Assembly (NCBI GenBank): GCA_002692605.1
Contig: NZLE01000074.1
Span: 5,487-13,288 of the forward strand
Reading direction: 5' to 3'
Source of the DNA: Opitutia bacterium
GTDB lineage: Bacteria; Verrucomicrobiota; Verrucomicrobiia; Opitutales; Seribacteraceae
DNA: 7,802 nt
This document shows positions 1 through 6,130 of the stretch, piece after piece (the first letter of the stretch is position 1; the number at the start of each line of letters is the position of its first letter). The notes under the pieces were generated by a model. The model was not told the DNA's origin and did no database searches. It saw only the letters and a list, made by a program, of their open reading frames with translations. Both the position numbers and the translations under genes were made by a program.

Positions 1-929
1 GCCCAAGTGGCAAGAGTTGTATTCAAGTCGTATTTTCTTTCGATGTATTCACTCAAGCCAGTGCTTGATGCGATCATTGGATAGCGAATGGTTATGCTCT
101 TCAGGGAAGATTCCTTTTCAGTCTTCTCGATTTCACCGATAAAGAAATTCTTTTCGTATTCCTTCTCGTAGGAAAGCCTCCGGTGACCGAGTTGGACGAA
201 CTTTTCCCCATTTGGCGTCTCGTGAACTCGGTAAGGGGTTTCTCCCAGTGCCATGTCTTCGCCCATGGAGATGCCCCAGACCGACAAGCTTTTGCGCGTT
301 TGAAGAGATTTCCTCTGACCAAAAACCCAAGCGCGCATTCTTTTTCCGTTTGGAAAAGTAATCCATCTTTTGATCAAACCCGTGGGGTGCCGAGAATCAA
401 AGCAGACGTGCACGGCATCCAGATTTACGAAATCGGCTTGCCAGGTTTCAAGATTTTCACGGACTGACCCGGGAAGCCCGTCAATCACGCTTTGATCAAT
501 GGCCAAGCTCAAGGCTCTTTGTGGATCTCCCCGGATGATTTTGGTCAAGACGCTCGCGCGCGTACGCGAGAGTTCTGTGCCCCTTACGGTGGCAATCCTA
601 AGATCTTCTGCTTGTTCTGCATCGAAAGCGATTGATTCAAATTCCTCAATCCATTGATGAAAACGTTCGAATACAGGATGACCCGACAAATCCTCATAAT
701 CCCTAACTTCACACCATTCGTCGTAAGCTTCCTTGTCTTGGGAAGGTTGAGATCCGGCATCTACCCTATCAGGGAGAGAAACCTCATCCGATGGAAGAAC
801 CACTTGATTGGCGGATGGTTGGGGGGTATTTTTGTTTGAAATTACAACCCTTGAGGTGGTCTGAAAAAAGATGACGGAACAGCAAAGGAGAGTCAAAAGG
901 ACCGAAAAGAACCAAGGTTTCCTTTCCAT
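1..929 (-). CDS. N-terminal part of an exported or membrane-anchored protein of unknown function (open at left edge)
   Basis: One frame stays open from the ATG at 929 to the window edge: 309 codons, no stop, so the gene continues beyond position 1. The N-terminus (MERKPWFFSVLL) has basic residues, then a hydrophobic stretch at residues 6-22, so it is a signal peptide or an uncleaved anchor. CC at about 16-17 lacks a small residue at -1 and is not a good lipobox. A low-complexity Ser/Pro/Asp linker follows to about residue 75. A helical module starts at GHPVFERFHQW (83) and includes GDPQRALSLAI (134). A probable beta module has RMRAWVFGQR (197-206) and SVWGISMGEDMALGETPYRV (from 216). From memory, similar modules occur at the start of very large secreted proteins of Verrucomicrobiota and Planctomycetota, some with metallopeptidase or LamG parts further on. 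That link is unverified, and no catalytic motif is visible here. No clear Shine-Dalgarno site precedes the ATG; a TTG codon directly before it is an alternative start. The gene follows the secretin on the same strand after 225 bp. Confidence 0.8.
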   Translation of the reverse strand, partial: MERKPWFFSVLLTLLCCSVIFFQTTSRVVISNKNTPQPSANQVVLPSDEVSLPDRVDAGSQPSQDKEAYDEWCEVRDYEDLSGHPVFERFHQWIEEFESIAFDAEQAEDLRIATVRGTELSRTRASVLTKIIRGDPQRALSLAIDQSVIDGLPGSVRENLETWQADFVNLDAVHVCFDSRHPTGLIKRWITFPNGKRMRAWVFGQRKSLQTRKSLSVWGISMGEDMALGETPYRVHETPNGEKFVQLGHRRLSYEKEYEKNFFIGEIEKTEKESSLKSITIRYPMIASSTGLSEYIERKYDLNTTLATW

Positions 930-1050
930 CAAAGCTTGAATGACCGAGGGGTTACGAATGTCGACAAAATTGCGAAAAATGCATATGCTCCAACACGAAA
1001 ATACCAATCACTGGCGGAGTGCACGGATTTGTCTTGGGCTAGGGACATTG

Positions 1051-1077
1051 TCTAAGGTATTTCAATCTAAGGTATTT
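1051..1077. repeat. 12-bp direct repeat (two copies, 15-bp period) just downstream of the candidate promoter
   Basis: TCTAAGGTATTT occurs exactly at 1051-1062 and again at 1066-1077 on the plus strand, with CAA between the copies. On the minus strand the copies read AAATACCTTAGA and cover roughly +1 to +26 relative to the candidate promoter at 1083-1111. Two identical sites spaced 15 bp apart at a start site are compatible with a regulator binding pair, but a replication-slippage duplication is also possible. No known operator is recognised. Confidence 0.6.
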
Positions 1078-1080
1078 TGC

Positions 1081-1106
1081 AAATTATTACATTTTAACAA
1101 TAATTT
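1081..1106. repeat. AT-only inverted repeat in the secretin 3' intergenic region
   Basis: AAATTATT at 1081-1088 and its exact reverse complement AATAATTT at 1099-1106 are separated by 10 bases. As RNA this gives an 8-bp A-U stem, which is weak. It overlaps both hexamers of the candidate promoter. On the minus strand no T-run follows it, so it is not a convincing terminator for the secretin gene. It could be a protein-binding or melting-prone element, or chance in AT-rich DNA. Confidence 0.45.
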
Positions 1107-1111
1107 TTAAA
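1083..1111 (-). promoter_or_regulatory. Candidate sigma-70-type promoter for the gene at 929-1
   Basis: On the minus strand there is a -35-like TTTAAA (1111-1106), a 17-base spacer and a -10-like AATAAT (1088-1083). An extended -10 TGT stands directly before the -10, at 1091-1089. Matches to consensus are 4 of 6 and 5 of 6. The predicted start is near 1076, which leaves an untranslated leader of about 147 bases before the ATG at 929. The whole region is AT-rich, so chance matches are likely. The assignment rests on motif and spacing only. Confidence 0.3.
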
Positions 1112-1154
1112 AAGTATATTATGGGCTTTCATCCTATTTTCATTCTTCAACACC

Positions 1155-4100
1155 TTAATCAAGCCCGTCGTCACCCTTGAAATTTCGGCGGATGGTGCCA
1201 GTTGGGGTCATAATCACCGGGTCTTTGAAAATGGATTGGGGAGAAATGCTTTGTATCACTTCTCGGACAGGGGAGCCTCCACGTGAAACGATGCTTGCGC
1301 TTACGAATATCAGAAGGTTCCTCTTTTGGTAGCTTTCGGCGGAGGATTGAAAGAGTCTTCCCAGAAATGGTATGTTTCCGAGCACGGGAATTTTGTCGTT
1401 CACCGTCTTGACTTCTTCTCGGGTAAGTCCCCCGATTATGACGGTTGCTCCATCAAAGATGGTTACTTGGGTCTGTACCTTTCGCACGGAGAAAATGGGC
1501 ATCAGGATACCTGAGGGTTGAATGACCATGGGGGGGGCTCCTGTTTGCGAAGTTCCGATCATTGCCGAATTTCCTCCATATTCGATGAAACCGTCGAACT
1601 CCGTGACTTTTGGGTTAAGTCTGAGGTTGATGGAGTTGTACTTTTCAATGGTAGGCTCGACGTTCAATACAACACCCACTTCCCGAAACCCAGGCTGCTC
1701 GTCGTCAGGCGCAACCGTGTCGAAAGTTGGAATGGCCGATTGCAATTGAATGGCTCCTCCAAGTCCAGCTTGGTTGTTCGCTCCTCCTCCTCCCCCTCCT
1801 CCTACAACGGGAGCGGGAGCGGGTTCGTAATCGGTGGGATAAATGAATTCTTGGGCAATGGTAATGGTCGCTTCCTGTCCATCCATAACCGTAATTCTCG
1901 GGGCACTCAGCAAGTCAGTTCCTTGCTTTCGCTTTAGGGCATTGATGAGAACGCTGGCCTGAGAGCTTCCCAAGATAAGATTGTTTCCTTGGGTTTGAAC
2001 GCTTCCAAAGGTTGAATTGACCAAAGGACTAACCCCATCCCCGATTGAAATTCTTCCGGGAAGATTGGGAATGGGATTGGGGATGTTCAAGGAGGCATCG
2101 GCGTTGTCAGGGACGCTGATGATGGTATCTCGGGTGGTCCCGGTGGGAGAATGGGCGGTTGCCAGAGTTCGAGTGTTGCCCAGAAGGTTTTTGGGGAATC
2201 CGATGAGAGGCCTTCCATCAGACCCGATTGCCGGGTTTCCATCGACGTCAGTCATGAAATAGGGTTCGCCCCAACCAAACGTCCAATTGAAGCTGATTTC
2301 GTCCAAAGCTCCCTCCTGCACCTCGAGGAATTTCGTTTCTATTTCGACTTGCCTACTTGAATCCTGATCCAGCTTAGCGAGGATTCTCTCAATCAAGTCC
2401 AACGATCTACGTTCGTGAGTTACGATCATCTGGAAGCCATCAAAGACAAACTTATGCCCCTTGCTGTCGTCAAAGGGTATGCCCGCTCCCTCGAGGAATG
2501 CCTTGATTTTTATGCCCGTATCATCTCCCGCCATTCCTCCGCCTCCTCCGGGTGCGGCAAAGGGATCGGCGGCTCCTCCACCCATGCCTCCATCGGAACC
2601 TCCGGTCATTCTTTGTATCGTTCCTTGGGTAACCTCATAGAATTCCGTTTCCATGGGCTTGCCTTTGAAACTACCCCCTGATTTGGAAATGGTCACCGCC
2701 GGGCCATCAATGTCAAAACTCCAGTTTACCGCTTGTGTGATAAAGGAGATCATTTGTCGCAAGGACATGGACTGCAGGGTAATCGTAACCTCGGGAGGAG
2801 GATTGTCACCATCAGGCAGAACCACAATTTGAACGCCTTTTAAAGCTGGGTCCGATTCGGTGAGATCGAACTGTCGAGCCTGTCTCATAAGCTCAATGGC
2901 GACTTCCGGCAGAGGGGTATTAAAAAACTGGACACCGGTTATTTGTATGATGTCCAATTTTTCCTCAAGTTTGCTTGAGCTTTCCTTAACCTCCTGAATG
3001 TCTTCGACTTGTCGATCAAAAACCTTTGGTCTTTCCCACTCTCTTTCGATTTCCTCGAGCATTTCCTGTCTTGTCTTAAGGTATCCGAGATAGCTCTCCT
3101 GCTCCTTCATTTGAGAAATTCGCTTCAGCATTTCCTTAGCTTCGAAATTTTCGGAGTAACGCGTTTCGATAACGCGATAGGTTTCAATCGCTCCAGTCAA
3201 ATCTCCGTTCACGAATTGCACCTTTGCTCTCATGAGCAATTCTTGCAGCTGCGCTTGCTGCTCTTTCCAGTCGGCAGTGTATTCGGTGATGTCGCGTTGG
3301 AAGGGATCCTTCATGTCGTCTTCCAGTTTTTCCTCTTCCTTGTCCGCAAGACCGAGTTCTTTGTCCACGGCATTTTCGCCCCGAGTTTCCTTCAGACCTG
3401 GTCTTCCGTAGGTAAGCGTATCCCCTTGGATGTCCCTATCCTGATAGAAAGAGGTTCTAAAAGCGTCCAGATGCTTTTTGGCGGCATCCCAATCTTTCCT
3501 TTCTCTAGCATCTTCGGCCTTTGACAGAAAGAGGCGGTTTTTCATAAGGGCGGCCTCAAGGATGATCGGCCATGTCAAGGTGTTGGGTTCTAGAAAATTC
3601 TTGATCTTAAATAAGATTTCATCGGCTTTGTCATAATTCTTCTTTTTTATTTCATCCCTTGCATCAAAAAGCATGCTCTCGGCCAGTTTGGCCTGTTCCT
3701 GGTTCTTTTGCTGGGCTTTGGCAATTTCCGCATCAAAGTCAATTTCCAGACCCGCCCCCATGGTGTCCGTCTCCGCCTTGCGGCGAAGATCTTCTATGTT
3801 CTTGTACTCCACGACTAGCTTTTGTACGTCGGAAACTTGGCCTTTGAGCATGGCTTCTCCCATTTTGTACCAGACTACCTGTTGCTTTGCTTTGAAAAGA
3901 TCGCTGATTAAGGCGATGGTTGATGTATTTGCGGGAAGACTGGCAAAGGCTTCGTCAATATGCTCGATGGCCAAATCATATCTTCCGTTCGCGCTTTCCT
4001 TTCTTGCCTTGAGCAAAAGTCTTTCAGCCTGCCTCGAAGAAAGGATCACCTTGGACTTTTCTTCGGCCATGAGTTTTTCCAAGTCGGGCTTGGCGTCGTC

Positions 4101-4736
4101 CACGGGCAAGCCCGCTTTCGCCCTTATTTCAGCCAAATCTTTCTTTGCTTGATCCAATTCCTCCACCAGCCGACCAACCAAAGAAACGTCCCTGGGTTTG
4201 GCCGCATTGATTTGAACTTCCCTTTGGATTTTTCGTTCATTTAACTCCAGGGCTACGTTTTCGCGGTATCTTTCCAAGAGCTTGCTTGCCAATGAAAAAT
4301 TTTTTTCCTTCATCGCCTGATTCGCCCGGGCGAAATAGAGTCTGGTCTCTTCCTTTCGGATTTGCCTCAGGTAAAAACGGGATGAATCCGTATCTTCAAT
4401 TTTTGCCAAAGCTTCAGAAGCCAGGTTTTGGGCCTCGTCAAGTAATCCCGTTGAGGATTTTTCTCGAATCTCTTCCAAAAGGGAAAGTAAATTCGTATCA
4501 TCACCAATACCGGCGGACAGGGTTTTCTCATCAGGTATGGTTATTGGTGGCGGTGGTCCTTGTGAGGGAATCACCACGGTCGGCAACTCTATTTCGGAGG
4601 CTGACGTAGAATGAATTCCAATCAACAAAGGAAAAACCAACCAATGGGCTGCGCCATACTTCGCGAGTTGTGAAATCTTTGTAAACATCAAATGTGGGGC
4701 AATTCTAAAAGAGAATGAGGACGATATCGATTCCAT
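1155..4736 (-). CDS. Amuc_1098-like type IV pilus-type outer-membrane secretin with long TPR/coiled-coil N-terminus
   Basis: This is the outer-membrane channel of a type IV pilus-like or type II-like system. The ATG at 4736 (1193 aa) is preferred because AAGGA lies 4 bases upstream. A TTG at 4769 (1204 aa) and an ATG at 4688 are alternatives; the ATG at 4688 would put the signal peptide, ending near STSAS, closer to the start. Residues about 60-580 are helical and charged, with TPR-like units near 234 (SANGRYDLAIEHIDEA), 360 (KKKNYDKADEIL) and 501 (QFVNGDLTGAIETYRVIE). An N0/STN-like domain is at about 590-690, a Gly-rich linker at about 700-735, an N1-like domain at about 735-800, and the secretin domain runs from about 795 to near the end. 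Its hallmarks are LLSAPRITVMDGQEATI, FREVGVVLNVEPTI, VIIGGLTREE and KIPVLGNIPFLGRLF. No AMIN domain and no lipobox are seen. It is much longer than typical PilQ (about 700 aa) and is the last gene of the pilus set in the window. Confidence 0.95.
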   Translation of the reverse strand: MESISSSFSFRIAPHLMFTKISQLAKYGAAHWLVFPLLIGIHSTSASEIELPTVVIPSQGPPPPITIPDEKTLSAGIGDDTNLLSLLEEIREKSSTGLLDEAQNLASEALAKIEDTDSSRFYLRQIRKEETRLYFARANQAMKEKNFSLASKLLERYRENVALELNERKIQREVQINAAKPRDVSLVGRLVEELDQAKKDLAEIRAKAGLPVDDAKPDLEKLMAEEKSKVILSSRQAERLLLKARKESANGRYDLAIEHIDEAFASLPANTSTIALISDLFKAKQQVVWYKMGEAMLKGQVSDVQKLVVEYKNIEDLRRKAETDTMGAGLEIDFDAEIAKAQQKNQEQAKLAESMLFDARDEIKKKNYDKADEILFKIKNFLEPNTLTWPIILEAALMKNRLFLSKAEDARERKDWDAAKKHLDAFRTSFYQDRDIQGDTLTYGRPGLKETRGENAVDKELGLADKEEEKLEDDMKDPFQRDITEYTADWKEQQAQLQELLMRAKVQFVNGDLTGAIETYRVIETRYSENFEAKEMLKRISQMKEQESYLGYLKTRQEMLEEIEREWERPKVFDRQVEDIQEVKESSSKLEEKLDIIQITGVQFFNTPLPEVAIELMRQARQFDLTESDPALKGVQIVVLPDGDNPPPEVTITLQSMSLRQMISFITQAVNWSFDIDGPAVTISKSGGSFKGKPMETEFYEVTQGTIQRMTGGSDGGMGGGAADPFAAPGGGGGMAGDDTGIKIKAFLEGAGIPFDDSKGHKFVFDGFQMIVTHERRSLDLIERILAKLDQDSSRQVEIETKFLEVQEGALDEISFNWTFGWGEPYFMTDVDGNPAIGSDGRPLIGFPKNLLGNTRTLATAHSPTGTTRDTIISVPDNADASLNIPNPIPNLPGRISIGDGVSPLVNSTFGSVQTQGNNLILGSSQASVLINALKRKQGTDLLSAPRITVMDGQEATITIAQEFIYPTDYEPAPAPVVGGGGGGGANNQAGLGGAIQLQSAIPTFDTVAPDDEQPGFREVGVVLNVEPTIEKYNSINLRLNPKVTEFDGFIEYGGNSAMIGTSQTGAPPMVIQPSGILMPIFSVRKVQTQVTIFDGATVIIGGLTREEVKTVNDKIPVLGNIPFLGRLFQSSAESYQKRNLLIFVSASIVSRGGSPVREVIQSISPQSIFKDPVIMTPTGTIRRNFKGDDGLD

Positions 4737-4743
4737 CGATTCC
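4726..4743. repeat. 9-bp perfect tandem duplication over the secretin start codon
   Basis: ATCGATTCC is repeated back to back at 4726-4734 and 4735-4743 on the plus strand. On the coding strand this is GGAATCGAT twice. The first copy supplies the GGA of the ribosome binding site and most of the ATG at 4736. The second copy lies in frame and encodes Glu-Ser-Ile after the initial Met. Confidence 0.6.
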
Positions 4744-4745
4744 TT
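4741..4745 (-). promoter_or_regulatory. Probable Shine-Dalgarno site that decides the secretin start
   Basis: AAGGA on the minus strand stands 4 bases before the ATG at 4736. Neither the TTG at 4769 nor the ATG at 4688 has a comparable purine-rich element. The spacing is slightly short and the match is only five bases, so the start remains uncertain. Confidence 0.4.
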
Positions 4746-4814
4746 GGTTTTGGTCAACCTTGAAAACAACCCATTTCCAGCAATGCGAAAACTGGATTTT
4801 CTTTGTCACTTCGC

Positions 4815-4832
4815 GTAGGCAAGTTTGCCTAC
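4815..4832 (-). repeat. Perfect inverted repeat (RNA hairpin) over the stop codon of the Amuc_1099-like gene
   Basis: Minus-strand GTAGGCAA-AC-TTGCCTAC has exact 8-base arms. As RNA it would fold as a 7-bp stem, GUAGGCA/UGCCUAC, with an AACU loop. The TAG stop codon (4831-4829) lies in the 5' arm. No U-tract follows, so it is unlikely to be an intrinsic terminator. It sits 79 bases before the ATG at 4736, where it could stabilise or process the message, or reduce secretin translation relative to the upstream genes. Confidence 0.6.
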
Positions 4833-6130
4833 CTGAGGGGGTCGACGGGAGGAAGGGAAAGTATGATTTTCTCCGAGGGTTGCATAATCGTGGCTTCCTT
4901 CGAAATCAATAGGCTTTTGTTTTCCAAATCGATGTTCTCAATTTTATATTTTCTACTCTCGTGTTCGAAGGTTGTGGAAACGTCATCTTGTGAAAACTCA
5001 AATTCCTTGGGCTCAAGACCCGCTAAATTAAAAAGTAGTTTTATTTTGTAATCTCCGGCAAAGACCTCCTTCATGAGGCTGTTGATTTCAAAGGGCTTGC
5101 CGTCCATCTCATGATCTTTCACCATCGCTCTTCCAACCAGCATTCTGCCTCCTGATTTGGTCGGCAATTGCTGAGCAATAAAATATTCTATGGATATCTT
5201 TGCGTCAGGATGTGTTTTTTCGCATTCGATCAACGAAGGTTGGCCAGGCTTTCGCTCTGTGTTTGGCCGGTAGGTTTTTCCCACCTCAAGCCTGTTGAAA
5301 ACGTTTCGATCCGAATTGGGGGCCATGGGAGTATTCAAGTCTTCAAAGTACGGAGTTTCTCCAATCCATCTCTTCAACATATGGGGGTATGGTCGTTGAG
5401 AGAAGTCCGTAAGTAAAAGACCGAAGGGTTCTTTTTCCGCCTCCGCAACCGGCTCTTCGGGCAACTTCGTCGTAAGTCTACCGTCGATCAGATAAATCAC
5501 CGGTGGCGTAAAGGTATCATAGATGGACTCGTTCATGTCTTCCGATTTCTTTTGCCATCTTACCCTAGCGGTCTGGTTGCTTTCCATACCGCCGTAAATT
5601 TTGGGCTGATAAACGCTAAGGGTTGCAGAATCCCAATCCAGGGAGGCAGCGGCCGCCTCGAGGGTATATACGCCCCTGCCCGCAACCTTTTGAACGCTTT
5701 CATAAGGAACGGGTAAAACCCCCGTCTTAGTCTCGACGTTCAAGGCTCCCCGTTGGGTTTTCCAATCACTTTCAAGAATGAGGTTTTGATTCGATGAAAC
5801 TCGCCCGTCTATCTTGTTGCCATCGTCCGTGTAAACGAGAATGTCGGAACGCCTTTTGAATAAAGCGCCTTCGATCCTCACTTGCGCTGATTCCCCGGAG
5901 TCTAGCGTGACAAAAATTAAATTGCCCGGCATTAGTTCGGTTTCGCTAAGGAAAGAAAGTTCCACTTCCGAACCACTGGCTTGAATTTCAAAAAAGTCAT
6001 TCCTGCCAAATGAGTTTTTCCGTGAATCACCATCCTCGTCGAAAATAAACTCGATAACGAAAAAAGTCCCAAGCAAGAACAGGGAAGTGGCAAAGATAAA
6101 TTTTTCGTAATGGGCTTTAATTATCTTCAT
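4829..6130 (-). CDS. Amuc_1099-like pilus-system protein, bitopic inner-membrane/periplasmic
   Basis: The protein has 433 residues. A short basic N-terminus (MKIIKAHYEK) precedes one transmembrane helix at about 10-30, followed by acidic residues, so most of the protein should lie in the periplasm. Residues about 65-150 look beta-rich (for example GNLIFVTLDSGESAQVRIEG), then comes an acidic, proline-rich linker near 225-235. A second beta-rich region near 330-420 ends in KSLLISKEATIMQPSEKIIL. No enzyme motif is seen. The Amuc_1099 assignment rests mainly on position between the Amuc_1100-like and secretin genes, on size and on layout. By analogy it may do the job of PilP or GspC, linking the inner-membrane complex to the secretin; this is inferred. 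Its ATG overlaps the end of the preceding gene by 14 bases, and no good Shine-Dalgarno site is close (AAGGAGG lies 21 bases away), which suggests translational coupling. An inverted repeat covers its stop codon. Confidence 0.8.
   Translation of the reverse strand: MKIIKAHYEKFIFATSLFLLGTFFVIEFIFDEDGDSRKNSFGRNDFFEIQASGSEVELSFLSETELMPGNLIFVTLDSGESAQVRIEGALFKRRSDILVYTDDGNKIDGRVSSNQNLILESDWKTQRGALNVETKTGVLPVPYESVQKVAGRGVYTLEAAAASLDWDSATLSVYQPKIYGGMESNQTARVRWQKKSEDMNESIYDTFTPPVIYLIDGRLTTKLPEEPVAEAEKEPFGLLLTDFSQRPYPHMLKRWIGETPYFEDLNTPMAPNSDRNVFNRLEVGKTYRPNTERKPGQPSLIECEKTHPDAKISIEYFIAQQLPTKSGGRMLVGRAMVKDHEMDGKPFEINSLMKEVFAGDYKIKLLFNLAGLEPKEFEFSQDDVSTTFEHESRKYKIENIDLENKSLLISKEATIMQPSEKIILSLPPVDPLR

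Noticed and set aside
101..366. Minus-strand open frames at 101-322 and 133-366
   Set aside because: They are out of frame with the continuous 309-codon frame from 929, which has a signal-peptide-like start and explains the whole region.
183..467. Plus-strand open frames at 183-467 and 654-839
   Set aside because: They are antisense to the open frame at 929-1 and their translations have no recognisable features.
1123..1166. GGGCTT (1123-1128) and AAGCCC (1161-1166) as a terminator stem after the secretin
   Set aside because: The stem is only 6 bp with a 32-base loop that includes the stop codon region, and the T-run lies several bases away. This is below what I would accept as an intrinsic terminator.
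1518..1937. Plus-strand open frame of 139 codons opposite the secretin channel domain
   Set aside because: It is antisense to the most conserved part of the secretin. Its Ser-rich run is simply the complement of the glycine codons.
3009..3524. Plus-strand open frame of 171 codons opposite the secretin TPR region
   Set aside because: It is antisense to a clearly coding, family-matched gene, its translation is Phe/Leu/Ser-rich without a recognisable domain, and it mirrors the codon bias of the real gene.
3673..4152. Plus-strand open frame of 159 codons, with an overlapping one at 3960-4244
   Set aside because: Both are shadows of the secretin gene, with Ser/Leu/Phe-rich low-complexity translation and no ribosome binding site or independent support.
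4815..4832. The stop-codon hairpin as a Rho-independent terminator
   Set aside because: No U-tract follows on the coding strand, and termination here would cut the secretin off from its operon with no evident promoter in the 92-base gap.
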